Shown in pieces: positions 18,838-27,700 of a DNA stretch of 64,000 bases. Origin of the DNA: Roseiarcus sp963721905 (GTDB lineage: Bacteria; Pseudomonadota; Alphaproteobacteria; Rhizobiales; Beijerinckiaceae); NCBI GenBank assembly GCA_963721905.1, contig CAVRMF010000017.1:48472-112471 (forward strand), in the 5' to 3' direction. The stretch's first letter is position 1, and every line of letters begins with the position of its first letter. The notes beneath the pieces are model-generated. The model searched no databases and had not been told where the DNA came from. It saw only the letters and a list, made by a program, of their open reading frames with translations. A program made the position numbers and the translations under genes.

Positions 18838-19256
18838 TCGACCCATCCGTTCCGGCGCCGAACTGCGCCGGCTGCGCCTTCTGGCGCAAGCTGAGAGAGA
18901 ACGAGGGCGTGTGCTGTCGTCACGCGCCGGAGGTATCGAACCACCCCGAGCAGGTCGCGCACTGGCCGCAGACGCACAGCCGGCAATGGTGCGGCGAAGG
19001 CGCCGCCGCCGCTTCGCTCTCGATCGGGTCGCGTTGCGCAGACTGCATCTTTTGGCGCCATCCCGACGGCGGACTGAACCCGGTCAACCGCGGGGACATG
19101 CCGATGGCCTGGTGGGCGCACGCCGGAGTCTGCGCCCGGCGCGCGCCGCGCCCCGTCTCCGAACCGGGTCCGCGCGCTTTCTGGCGGGCGACGCAGGACA
19201 AGGATTTTTGCGCCGAAGGCGTGGCGCGTGAACGCGACGCGGCATCGCCGCGCTAG
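18834..19256 (+). CDS. small protein with duplicated four-cysteine module, last gene of RND operon
   Basis: I do not recognise this family. The 140-residue protein has two copies of one module. Copy one has Cys11, Cys14, Cys27 and Cys53; copy two has Cys68, Cys71, Cys100 and Cys126. Both share CxxCxFWR, then GVCxRxAP, then a Cys-x-Glu-Gly end, and the third-to-fourth cysteine distance is 26 in both. Arg and His are plentiful, and there is no signal peptide or membrane helix, so a cytoplasmic zinc- or iron-sulfur-binding protein is the natural reading. Its ATG overlaps the channel stop as ATGA, so it is translated with the pump operon. Cys28 is an extra ninth cysteine. Confidence 0.75.
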   Translation: MIDPSVPAPNCAGCAFWRKLRENEGVCCRHAPEVSNHPEQVAHWPQTHSRQWCGEGAAAASLSIGSRCADCIFWRHPDGGLNPVNRGDMPMAWWAHAGVCARRAPRPVSEPGPRAFWRATQDKDFCAEGVARERDAASPR

Positions 19257-19425
19257 TCCGCAATGGGAAAACAATATCGTCGGAACAAGTATAAATTCTT
19301 CTTTCGTAAACGCAATTTAATTTACAGACAAGATGAATAATGGTAAAGCTATTTAGAGAGCTTCTCGGGACTTACTAAAAGTTTAGACGAGAGTTCAACT
19401 TTGCCTCTGCATTCAGGAGGCCGCA

Positions 19426-19725
19426 ATGAGATTGTCTGCGGCAGCGGCTCTCGCCCTTGGCGTCATTCTGGCCGCCCCGATCGCCGCAATCCCCTATGTC
19501 GACGCGACCCCAATTCACAAGCACCGGTCTCATACGCATCGCGCCTACACGGCCGTTCAGACCGGGAAGATTGAGCCGAGGTCGATCGCACGGATTCCGG
19601 CGGAGCCTGCACCGAGTTTCTTTCCGCACATTGCGCCTTATCCGCCAGGCCAAGGCGACACGGATGGCCTCAGTCGCAACCCCGACGATTGCAACAAAGG
19701 GTGCATCGGGGGCAACCCCGGCTGA
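19426..19725 (+). CDS. small secreted protein, unknown function
   Basis: Protein of 99 residues with a clear Sec signal (MRLSAAAALALGVILAAPIAA). The mature part is rich in His, Pro and Arg (HKHRSHTHRAY) and ends with DDCNKGCIGGNPG, whose two cysteines four residues apart could form a disulfide in the periplasm. I do not recognise a named family. A good ribosome site (AGGAGG) precedes the ATG. The stop overlaps the next start (TGATG), so it is coupled to the EamA-type transporter. The 170 bases upstream are conspicuously AT-rich and probably hold the promoter. Confidence 0.65.
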   Translation: MRLSAAAALALGVILAAPIAAIPYVDATPIHKHRSHTHRAYTAVQTGKIEPRSIARIPAEPAPSFFPHIAPYPPGQGDTDGLSRNPDDCNKGCIGGNPG

Positions 19726-20903
19726 TGGCTGGAGGCGCTTCGTTGAAGCAAGTCACGAACTACAAACTCGGCGCCGTCTATTCGCTGGCCACCGCGGTTC
19801 TTCTTTCGATCCAGGCGCCTTTTTCCGCGCTTGCCGCCAGGAGCCTCACGTCTCCCGAGTTTATTTGCCTGACCCAACTCGCCTTGCTGTTTTCCGTCCC
19901 GTTGCTGACGGTCGGCAGGGCCAGCAGGCGCGATTTCGCCGCCGTTCTTTTCGACGTCCGGAATTGGGGCAAGCTGGCGATATTGTTTGCCGTCGGGATA
20001 ACAGGATTATTTCTGTATAACATTGGTCTGAGCAGCGCTCATCCCTTCGTAACAGCAGGCGTCCTCAACCTCACCCCGTTTTGGGCGGCGCTGGTCGCTA
20101 TGGCGGTTTCGCGAAAACCCCTCCCGGGCTCTCCCGGCCTCTTTTTCGGGTGCTTTGCAGTGGCGTTCTGCGGCGCGATGGCCATCGCCTGGAGCCAATT
20201 GAGCGGTACGAGCGCAAGTCGGCTCCAGGACGTCCTCGATAGCATCTTGCACAGCAGGTGGATTTACGCCCTCCCAACACCGATATTTTTTGCATTGAGC
20301 GGAACCCTTATCGGAAAATGGTTTCGCGGCCTTGAAGAGTCCGGCGTCATTGCCGCCAATTTTGTCGTCTCGGCGATTATCCTGATTCCGTTCACGATCG
20401 CGGTCGGCTACCCCGAAGATAGTTTCCGTTTTCAGGGTCCATCGTCGACGGCAGTCCTCATGCTGCTTGTTGGGACGCTAGCTTCATCGGGCGCGGGACG
20501 CGTCTTCTATCAGGTGGCTTTGACTGCTACCGACAATGATAACGGGTTCGTAACCATGTTTTTCTTGGCAATTCCTGTCGTTTCATCCGCCGTTTTGATT
20601 TTTCTATCTCCGTGGATTTCAGATCCGCATTTTGTGGAAGGGCCCATGTTCTTGCTTGGACTGGCAGTCGTCACCGCGCCTTTGCTGGTGTTTTCTATGA
20701 AAACGTTGCATAGCGTCGCTCCGCTCCATAACGACCTCGCCGCAATGGAACGTTCTCCGTCAGAACCGCACGCGAATGCCGGCGGCCGGGTCGATGTTCT
20801 GGACATTGAGGAACCCGTTCGCGAGGCCGCCGTATACGTTCGACACCATCACGCCGGCGTAAATGTCGACGCGTTTGACCGGCTTCCAATCCGCGAGAAA
20901 TGA
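19725..20903 (+). CDS. EamA/DMT-type membrane transporter with antisense-overlapping tail
   Basis: Inner-membrane protein of 392 residues with about ten hydrophobic helices in two EamA-like halves (LATAVLLSIQAPFSALAARS; GITGLFLYNIGLSSAHPFVT; TPIFFALSGTLIGKW; MFLLGLAVVTAPLLVFSM). DMT proteins export metabolites or amino acids; the substrate is unknown. The start is the ATG overlapping the preceding stop. The normal fold ends near residue 340. The last 48 residues (from about 20760) are hydrophilic and come entirely from the antisense strand of the porin 3' end, so they look like read-through into a neighbouring gene. The base composition is less GC-rich than that of the RND operon. Confidence 0.78.
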   Translation: MAGGASLKQVTNYKLGAVYSLATAVLLSIQAPFSALAARSLTSPEFICLTQLALLFSVPLLTVGRASRRDFAAVLFDVRNWGKLAILFAVGITGLFLYNIGLSSAHPFVTAGVLNLTPFWAALVAMAVSRKPLPGSPGLFFGCFAVAFCGAMAIAWSQLSGTSASRLQDVLDSILHSRWIYALPTPIFFALSGTLIGKWFRGLEESGVIAANFVVSAIILIPFTIAVGYPEDSFRFQGPSSTAVLMLLVGTLASSGAGRVFYQVALTATDNDNGFVTMFFLAIPVVSSAVLIFLSPWISDPHFVEGPMFLLGLAVVTAPLLVFSMKTLHSVAPLHNDLAAMERSPSEPHANAGGRVDVLDIEEPVREAAVYVRHHHAGVNVDAFDRLPIREK

Positions 20904-22304
20904 GACGGCGTCCTGACTGCCGGCGCATTTGCTGCTGCTGATATTGATGCCCGTGCCTGTGCAGGCGGCGGCAACGGTGGCGCCCCTCTGGCTCACGGTG
21001 AAGTTATAATCGTTCTGAGTTTGGTAGTAGAACCCGGCGGACAGGTCGAGATTGTCCGACACCGACCATTTCGCGCCGGTCCAGAAGGTCTGCAGAACCT
21101 TGTTGATATTGTACGCATTGTCGGTCACCGCGGCGTTGGCGTAGACGCCCTTGCTCCAGGCGCCCGGCGGGATAAAGATGCCTTCGGCGACGGTTGGGAA
21201 CCCGGTCAGGTAATCGTCGGTCGGATTTGACAGCCGCGCGTAAATGTAGCCGCCATAGAACGTGACTCTGTTCCATTTGTATTTGGCCAGCAGTTCGACG
21301 CCGAAGTTGTTCGATAGGGTCGCCTTCAGAACCGAGTTGGGATCGTAATAGGCGTTGTTTACGTTTACAAACCATTGGCCCGTATGGCCAAGCTCGACGA
21401 TATTCGCTCCGCTGAAGCTCGATAGCGACACGGCGTCTTTCGCCCAGCTCACAATGCCGTCGAGCGAGAGAGGCCCGAAATCGGCGCCGAGCTGTCCCTG
21501 GTACATGCCGTTCGTGCCGTTGCCGATCGCATAGCCGCCGACCTGCGCCTGAGCGGCGGCGCGGAAGTTCTGGTAGGTCAAACGGTAAGTGAAGGCAGTG
21601 TTCGGACGCGCGGTCACAGTGTCGCCGAAGCCGGGAAACGAATTGGAGAAGCCGAGGGGAGAAAACGCAATCGATGAGACCGGGTCGTATGCGCTCAAGG
21701 CGTCAAACGACAGCGCGTTCGTGCGACCGAAGGTGGTCGTGCCGTAAACCGGATTGGTTATGCCGACAAAGCCTTGCGAGTTATCCCACTGGCCCGCGCG
21801 GCTGCCGTCGAAGTTCGACGTCTGATACGGCCACTTTCCAATCGGCCTCGCGTTGTTGTCGGCGAGTGACCGCGGTTGGTTGTCGAGCATGCCGGAGTAC
21901 GGATTGACGCCCGCTTCCACTACACCGATGAGTGACCAGCCATAGGCAAGGTTTTCGGTCATCTTGATGCCGACCACGCTGGTGCTCAGCGCATTGTAGG
22001 TCGGCTGCCAACGGCTTCCGGTAGAGTATTTCTGAATGCCGTAGACAAGCTTGTCAGAACTCGGCGCAAATGCGGAGCCGTGGGAGAAATAGCCTGCGCC
22101 AACGTCCAGCGTCCCATAGAGCGTGATGCCTGCGTAGGACAGCGGGCAGTCGTTGGCGGACGAGTTGAGCCAGTCCCAGAAGCTCGCCGTGCAGTTGGGC
22201 TTGGGGGGCGTCTGCATATCGGCTTTCTGGGTCGGAAGGTCCGCCGCCTGAGCGAGACCCGCGAGGCCAAGGGTCACCGTGAGAATGATGCCAAATCGCT
22301 TCAT
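20760..22304 (-). CDS. porin (Omp2b-like), intact
   Basis: Outer-membrane porin of 514 residues. The signal peptide MKRFGIILTVTLGLAGLAQA ends in AADLP, the usual processing site. The family start NCTASFWDWL with NDCPLSYAGITLYGTLDVGA follows in separate blocks, then the marker NSQGFVGITNPVYGTTTFGR, and the chain ends in GIRVRF with the terminal Phe recognised by the barrel-assembly machinery. It allows diffusion of small hydrophilic solutes. It is the central member of three paralogues, and the next porin is 96 bases upstream on the same strand. Its 3' end overlaps the transporter gene on the other strand. Confidence 0.9.
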   Translation of the reverse strand: MKRFGIILTVTLGLAGLAQAADLPTQKADMQTPPKPNCTASFWDWLNSSANDCPLSYAGITLYGTLDVGAGYFSHGSAFAPSSDKLVYGIQKYSTGSRWQPTYNALSTSVVGIKMTENLAYGWSLIGVVEAGVNPYSGMLDNQPRSLADNNARPIGKWPYQTSNFDGSRAGQWDNSQGFVGITNPVYGTTTFGRTNALSFDALSAYDPVSSIAFSPLGFSNSFPGFGDTVTARPNTAFTYRLTYQNFRAAAQAQVGGYAIGNGTNGMYQGQLGADFGPLSLDGIVSWAKDAVSLSSFSGANIVELGHTGQWFVNVNNAYYDPNSVLKATLSNNFGVELLAKYKWNRVTFYGGYIYARLSNPTDDYLTGFPTVAEGIFIPPGAWSKGVYANAAVTDNAYNINKVLQTFWTGAKWSVSDNLDLSAGFYYQTQNDYNFTVSQRGATVAAACTGTGINISSSKCAGSQDAVSFLADWKPVKRVDIYAGVMVSNVYGGLANGFLNVQNIDPAAGIRVRF

Positions 22305-22331
22305 GAGTGCCCCAGACCGATAAGATATAAT

Positions 22332-22350
22332 GTCTATCTATTAACTAGAC
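22332..22350. promoter_or_regulatory. inverted repeat in porin leader/promoter
   Basis: GTCTA at 22332-22336 and TAGAC at 22346-22350 form a 5-base inverted repeat around an AT-rich centre, 28 bases upstream of the minus-strand porin start. The 40-base stretch is far richer in A and T than its surroundings and probably holds the promoter. An operator is possible but the arms are short. Confidence 0.3.
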
Positions 22351-22400
22351 AAATGGATCTGTCAACGGTCGTCTCAGGCCGCTTCGAAAATGGAGGGCGA

Positions 22401-23849
22401 TCAGAAGCGGATGCGCAGGCCGACGGTCGGGTCGGCGTTTTGCGTGTAGAGATGGCCATTCGCGAAGCCGCCCCACACGTTCGAGACCATCACGCCGCCG
22501 TAGACGTCGACCCGCTTGACCGGCTTGTAGTCAATGAGAAACGAAACGGCGCCGGTGCTGCCGGCGCACTTGCCGCTGCTGATATTGACGCCAGTGCCCG
22601 TGCAAGCGCCGCTTGTCGGGGGCAGATAGTCATTTTGAGTGCGATAGTAGACGCCGGCCGCAACATCGAGATTGCTCCATACGGAATACCGTGCGCCCGT
22701 CCACACCGTATTGAAGAGTCTGTTGACGTCGTAGGCGTTGGAGGTCACGGCGCCCGGGGGAACGAAGATGCCTTCCGCGATGGTCGGGAAGCCGTTGGGG
22801 TAATCGTCGCTCGGGTTCATGAGCCGGGCGTAGATGTAGCCTCCGTAGAATCTGAATGGGCCCCATGTGTATCGAGCCATGAGTTCGACGCCGGCGCTGT
22901 TCGACAGCGTCGCTTTGAGGACACTATTGACGTCATATCCGCTCGGCGGACTGCCGCTATAGCTCGACAGGGCGGCGGCGTCCTTGGTCCAGTTGGCGAC
23001 GCCGTCGAGCGAGAGGTCGCCGAAGTCCGCGCCGATCTGTCCCTGATATTGGCCGTTGGAGGCGTTGCCAATCGCGTAACCCCCGACCTGCGCCTGCACG
23101 GCGGCCCGGAAATTACCGACGCTCAACCGATAGGTGAAGGCGGTGTTCGGACGGACCGTCGGGCTGTTGCCGAAACCGGCGAATGAACTGGTGAAACCGA
23201 ACGGCGAGAAGGCGGTTGATGCGACCGGGTCGTATGAAGTGAGCGCGTCCAGAGCGAGCGACTTCGTGCGGCCGAAAGTGAGCGTGCCATAGACCGGATT
23301 GCTGACGCCGACAAAGCCCTGCGAGTTGTCCCACTGTCCCGCGGGGCTCGAGTCGTAGTTCGCCGTCTGATTGGCGAGAGCGTTGACATTGTTGTTGGCT
23401 CGCGACCGCGGAGCGTTGATCAGCATGCCCGAATAGGGGTCGAACCCAACCTCAACGACGCCGATCAAGGACCATCCGGCGCCGATATTTTCTTCCATTT
23501 TGACGCCGATCACCGATGTGCTGAGAGCGTTCGGCGACCAGAGCCAATGGGCGTTGTTGCTGTTCTTCTGGATGCCGTAATTGACCTTGCCGGCGCTCGG
23601 ATTGCCCGGCACGCCATGGGTCTCGTAGCCGTATCCCCCGTCGAGCGTTCCATAGAGCGTGACGCCGGCATGGGACAGCGGACACTCATCCGCCGACGAA
23701 TCGAGGTACGTCCACAGGCTGCTGAAGCAGTCCGGCGGCGGCGAGGCTTCTGGCGCGCTCTTCGACGCAAGATCCGCCGCATGGGCGAGGCTGGCGAGGC
23801 CAACCGCCGCTGATAGAACTACGCCAGCTCTTGTCCTGACCCCGCCCAT
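22401..23849 (-). CDS. porin (Omp2b-like), intact
   Basis: Outer-membrane porin of 482 residues, tandem paralogue of the one at 20760. The N-terminus has a signal (VVLSAAVGLASLAHA, then ADLASK). The porin markers are DCFSSLWTYL, DECPLSHAGVTLYGTLDGGY, NSQGFVGVSNPVYGTLTFGR and the C-terminal VGLRIRF. The annotated ATG gives MGGVRTRAG; no nearer ATG keeps the signal peptide, so I kept it. Duplicated porins with different loops are common in this group and probably differ in pore selectivity or expression. Confidence 0.9.
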   Translation of the reverse strand: MGGVRTRAGVVLSAAVGLASLAHAADLASKSAPEASPPPDCFSSLWTYLDSSADECPLSHAGVTLYGTLDGGYGYETHGVPGNPSAGKVNYGIQKNSNNAHWLWSPNALSTSVIGVKMEENIGAGWSLIGVVEVGFDPYSGMLINAPRSRANNNVNALANQTANYDSSPAGQWDNSQGFVGVSNPVYGTLTFGRTKSLALDALTSYDPVASTAFSPFGFTSSFAGFGNSPTVRPNTAFTYRLSVGNFRAAVQAQVGGYAIGNASNGQYQGQIGADFGDLSLDGVANWTKDAAALSSYSGSPPSGYDVNSVLKATLSNSAGVELMARYTWGPFRFYGGYIYARLMNPSDDYPNGFPTIAEGIFVPPGAVTSNAYDVNRLFNTVWTGARYSVWSNLDVAAGVYYRTQNDYLPPTSGACTGTGVNISSGKCAGSTGAVSFLIDYKPVKRVDVYGGVMVSNVWGGFANGHLYTQNADPTVGLRIRF

Positions 23850-23860
23850 CAGCCCTCGCG

Positions 23861-23885
23861 TCGGCCTTTCCGTTCGAAAGGCCGA
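23861..23885. terminator. strong hairpin between yqeY and porin
   Basis: TCGGCCTTTC (23861-23870) and GAAAGGCCGA (23876-23885) form a perfect 10-base stem with a 5-base loop. It lies 76 bases behind the minus-strand yqeY gene and 12 bases before the porin start. No T-run follows on the minus strand, so it may be an attenuating or mRNA-stabilising hairpin and not a true intrinsic terminator. Confidence 0.45.
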
Positions 23886-23960
23886 TGCCGGCCGTTCTAT
23901 GACGAACGTCGTACGTGAGTCACCCAGCCCTGAGCGACCGGGCTCGGGCGAAAGCCGCGC

Positions 23961-24428
23961 TTAACCGGTGAGCAGGCCCCTCACGATCGCGCTCGCCTTG
24001 GCGAAGTCCATCTCGCCCGGGTGGGCCTCCTTGAGGGCGTTGACCACCTTGCCCATGTCCCTGACGGTTGCCGCGCCGGTCGCAGCGATTGCGGCCTTGG
24101 CGGCCGCGATCACCGCGGCCTCGTCCATCTGCTTCGGCAGGAACTCGTTGACGACCGCGACCTCGGCGTTTTCCTGGGCGGCGAGCTCGGCGCGGCCGGC
24201 CGCGGCGTAGATCGCCGCCGACTCCTGCCGGGACTTGACCATTTTGGTGAGCAGCGCCAGCTCGTCGGCGCGGCTGACGATCTTGCCTTGCCCCCGCGCC
24301 TCGATCTCCCGCTCTTTCAAGGCCGCCATGATGAGACGCAGCGCGCCGACCCGAACCTTGTCGCCGCTCTTCATCGCCTCCTTCATCCGGGTCGCGACCG
24401 TGTCGCGCAGCGGCGCGGTGTCGGGCAT
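23961..24428 (-). CDS. GatB/YqeY domain protein
   Basis: Soluble helical protein of 155 residues. It starts at the ATG giving MPDTAPLRDTV; the 73 residues before that in the longer frame would overlap carA and are unlike the family. Blocks ATRMKEAMKSGDKVRVGALRL, read as two short runs, and KSRQESAAIYAAAGRAELAAQE, NEFLPKQMDE and MGKVVNALK are diagnostic of YqeY. The family shares the tail domain of GatB and is thought to bind tRNA; its cellular task is not settled. It is divergent from carA with a 70-base gap, an arrangement found in many alphaproteobacteria. Confidence 0.9.
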   Translation of the reverse strand: MPDTAPLRDTVATRMKEAMKSGDKVRVGALRLIMAALKEREIEARGQGKIVSRADELALLTKMVKSRQESAAIYAAAGRAELAAQENAEVAVVNEFLPKQMDEAAVIAAAKAAIAATGAATVRDMGKVVNALKEAHPGEMDFAKASAIVRGLLTG

Positions 24429-24498
24429 GGGGCTCCTCGAGGTTGGAAAAAGCGCGTCCGCTTGACGCGCAGGATGCGCGGCGCTTAAGCACAGCCGC

Positions 24499-25720
24499 AT
24501 GTCAAGCGCAACACACGATCCGGAGACAAGCACGGGCTGGCGGCCGCGCATCGCCACAGGCGTTCTCGTGCTGGCCAATGGCGAGGTGATCGAAGGCTTC
24601 GGCGTCGGCGCGGTCGGCGCCGCGGTCGGCGAGGTCTGCTTCAACACCGCAATGACCGGCTACGAGGAGATCCTCACCGATCCGTCCTACGCCGCGCAGA
24701 TCGTCACCTTCACCTTTCCGCATATCGGGATCGTCGGCGTCAACGACGAGGATATCGAGGTCGTCAATCCGGCCGCCGCGTCCGCCGCGGTCGGCGCGGT
24801 CATGCGCGCCGATCTCTCGGAGCCGTCGAATTTTCGCGCTCAGTGGCCGCCTCGACGCCTGGCTCAAATCGCGCGGCGTGATTGGCTTGACCGGCGTCGA
24901 CACGCGCGCGCTGACGACGCTGATCCGCAAAAGTGGGCATGCCCAACGCCGTCATCGCCCATTCGCCCGACGGCGCCTTCGATCTCGACGCGCTGCGCGC
25001 TGCAAGCCGCGCGCTGGCCCGGCATCGACGGCATGGACCTCGTGCCGGCGGTCGGCGTCGACCCAGCGCTACGACTGGGACGAGACGAGCTGGACGCTCG
25101 AGAGCGGCTACGGCAAGCGGCTCGAGACGCGCTTCCACGTCGTCGCGGTCGACTACGGAATCAAGCGCAACATCCTGCGGCTCCTCAACGACTGCGGCTG
25201 CTCGGTGACGGTCATGCCGGCGACCGCGACCGCCGAGGAGATCCTGGCGCAGCGGCCCGACGGCGTGTTCCTCTCCAACGGCCCCGGCGATCCGGCGGCG
25301 ACCGGCGTCTACGCCGTGCCGACGATCCAGGCGCTGCTCGAGACCAAGATCCCGCTCTTCGGCATCTGCCTCGGCCATCAGCTGCTGGGCCTCGCGGTCG
25401 GCGCGCGCACCGTCAAGATGCCGCAGGGCCATCACGGCGCGAACCATCCGGTCAAGGATTTCACCACCGGCAAGGTCGAGATCGTGTCGATGAACCACGG
25501 CTTCGCCGTCGAGCGCGACAGCCTGCCCGCCAACGCCGAGGAGACGCATGTCTCGCTCTTCGACGGCTCGAACTGCGGCGTCGCGCTCACCGACCGCCCG
25601 GCCTTCTCGGTGCAGTACCACCCCGAGGCCTCGCCCGGCCCGCGCGACAGCCACTACCTCTTCCGCCGCTTCGTCGACCTGATCGCGGCGTCGAAGGAGG
25701 GGAGCCCTCGGGCGGCGTGA
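24499..25720 (+). CDS. carA: carbamoyl-phosphate synthase small subunit, four frame changes
   Basis: Glutamine amidohydrolase subunit that supplies ammonia to CarB for arginine and pyrimidine synthesis. The protein is complete in content but spread over frames: GVLVLANGEVIEGFGVG to SEPSNF in the first; LDAWLKSRGVIGLTGVDTRA after a shift near 24842; MPNAVIAHSPDGAFDLDALR after one near 24933; GIDGMDLVPAVG after one near 25020; and STQRYDWDETSW onward after one near 25058. The glutaminase part is intact, with FGICLGHQLLG (nucleophile Cys), HGANHPV and QYHPEASPGP. All four breaks are single-base and lie within 220 bases. Because carA is normally essential without exogenous arginine and uracil, sequence error is the likelier explanation. 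Confidence 0.88.
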
Positions 25721-26068
25721 GGGCCGTGCAATTCCGTGCGCGGCGCCATGATTTCAGAGGGTTGAGTGTATTTTTCTGCAACTTTTTCAAGATTTTTACC
25801 AATGATTGTTGCTTATTTGTTTATAAAATAAGAAAGACGGCAGTCAATCCAAAGCAATACGGACCGTAAGATAGCTTTAATATCGGTAAATCGCCGACAG
25901 ACAATGATGGCTGGCAAGCAATTGTCGAAGACACTTGGGAACGCGCAACGAGGCGCCCCAACATGTTTGGTGGCCGGTGGGTCCTGGCGAGTTCGGGTGA
26001 CCCGAGGGCGTCGTCAGGAGTGACGCTTCCGAATAGATAGGCATCGTTCAAAGCGGCAGGGAATTTCG
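25721..26068. other. AT-rich intergenic region with a weak hairpin
   Basis: About 350 bases between carA and the FAD oxidase gene. The part at 25755-25870 is strikingly AT-rich for this window. CTTATTT (25812-25818) and AAATAAG (25826-25832) form a 7-base inverted repeat. No gene is seen. It may hold the carA terminator and the promoter of the next gene. Confidence 0.4.
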
Positions 26069-27556
26069 ATGGAACATCCGCTTCAGGTCGAAGAGTTTCT
26101 TCCGGGCGCAGAGCCGCCCGCTCGCGCGGAAGCGCTCGACCTTCAGCCGCCGCGTCCAGGCGCCGCCGAGGCGGGGCCTGCCGCGCCGCTCCCGCCGCCG
26201 CCCGACCTTCCCGCAAGCGACGTCCTCTATCTCAGACCCGGCGATCCGGAATACGCCGCCTATCTTCCGGCGAGCAACAAACGCACGCAGCTGAGCCCGT
26301 CCTTGCGGGCGGTCTGCAAGACCGAGCGCGCGGTGTCGGCCGTGGTCGACTGGGTGCGCGCGAACAATCTGAAATTCGCCGTCCGAGGTGGAGGCCATTC
26401 CTACGAAGGCTTCTCTCAATCCACGGATGTCGTGATCGATGTGCGAGGTCTGAGCAAGATTGCGGTCGACAAGACGGCTGGTTTGGTGACGGTGGGATCA
26501 GGCGCGACCCTGTTTTCCATCTATGAGGCGCTGGCCGCCGAGGGACTTGCAATTCCGGCTGGAAGCTGTCCGACCGTTGGAATCCCCGGCCATCTGACCG
26601 GCGGGGGCTTTGGTCTGCTCGGCCGGGCCTACGGCCTCACCTGCGACCATCTTCGGCAACTCACCCTCGTCGATAGCCAAGCCCGCCCGTCGCAAGCGAG
26701 CGCGACCTCCAACCCCGACCTGTTCTGGGCGTGCAGAGGCGGCGGCGGGGGAAGTTTCGGCGTCGCGACAGAGTTCACCCTCACTACGGTTCCCTTGAAG
26801 AGCGCTGTCGTATTCGGCGTGTCCTGGGCGCTCCCGCAATCGGCTGCCGCTCGCGTCTTTCAGGCCTGGCAGAGTTGGGCCCCCAACGCTCCGAAAGATG
26901 TGACCTCGATCATGAAGGTTGGACCTGCGGGAAACGGCCGCATCTCGATGCGCTGCATCGGCCAATCCATCGGCTCAGAAAGCGAGGTGCGAAATCAGCT
27001 CCGGACCCTGGTCCAGGTTGAACCCCCGTCCAAGCCGTTGACGGTGCAGACGCTGGCCTTTCTGGACGCTGTGCGGCATTTCGCCGGCCCCATCGTCTTC
27101 GAATCCGTCTACATGAAAGCCAAGTCCGATTACGTGGTGACTGCCCTCGGCTCTCCCGCGATCGGAGCCATGCTGTCCGCCGTTGCAGCGGTTCCCGCGG
27201 GAGGGATTGCCCTGCTTTGCGACGCCTATGGCGGCGCAGTCGGCGAGGTCGATGTCGCCGCCACCGCCTTTCCGCACCGCCACGGCTCCCTCTATTGCAT
27301 TCAATATTACGCGAGCTGGTCGACCGCCGCCGAAACCCCCGTGCATTTGGCGCAGGTCTCGGGTGTATACAACGCGATGCGCCCGCACATGGTTGGCGCG
27401 TCCTATGTCAACTACTGCGACCTCGACCTCCAAAATTGGGCGAGCGCCTATTGGGGACCGAACCTCAATCGCCTCATGGCGGTCAAGCGGCAGTACGATC
27501 CGGCAAACCTCTTTCATCACGCGCAGAGCGTGCCGCCAGGACCGCCGGTGGTCTGA
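26069..27556 (+). CDS. FAD-linked oxidase of the berberine-bridge (BBE) type
   Basis: Oxidoreductase of 495 residues with a PCMH-type FAD domain and a C-terminal BBE domain. His110 in RGGGHSYEG is the expected 8-alpha-histidyl FAD attachment site. Cys167 in AGSCPTVGIPGH lies where bicovalent BBE-like enzymes attach FAD through cysteine, and GGGFGLLGRAYGL follows. The end, YWGPNLNRLMAVKRQYDPANLFHHAQS, read as two runs, carries the BBE-domain NYCD(L)D and YDP-NLF motifs. Such enzymes oxidise sugars, oligosaccharides or alcohols with oxygen. Residues 1-50 form a proline- and alanine-rich extension with no signal peptide that I can see. The frame is unbroken, unlike the genes on both sides. Confidence 0.87.
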   Translation: MEHPLQVEEFLPGAEPPARAEALDLQPPRPGAAEAGPAAPLPPPPDLPASDVLYLRPGDPEYAAYLPASNKRTQLSPSLRAVCKTERAVSAVVDWVRANNLKFAVRGGGHSYEGFSQSTDVVIDVRGLSKIAVDKTAGLVTVGSGATLFSIYEALAAEGLAIPAGSCPTVGIPGHLTGGGFGLLGRAYGLTCDHLRQLTLVDSQARPSQASATSNPDLFWACRGGGGGSFGVATEFTLTTVPLKSAVVFGVSWALPQSAAARVFQAWQSWAPNAPKDVTSIMKVGPAGNGRISMRCIGQSIGSESEVRNQLRTLVQVEPPSKPLTVQTLAFLDAVRHFAGPIVFESVYMKAKSDYVVTALGSPAIGAMLSAVAAVPAGGIALLCDAYGGAVGEVDVAATAFPHRHGSLYCIQYYASWSTAAETPVHLAQVSGVYNAMRPHMVGASYVNYCDLDLQNWASAYWGPNLNRLMAVKRQYDPANLFHHAQSVPPGPPVV

Positions 27557-27700
27557 GAGCACGGGTAGAGGCGGACCGCGCGATAGCGAGTGGAGGGGGC
27601 GGCGCGGAACGCAGCATTCGTTTGATGGCGCGTGCGTTTCGTGTAGAAATGAGACGCTCGGGATTCTGCCAAGAGCGTTGATCCTTGGGGGCCAAGCGCC

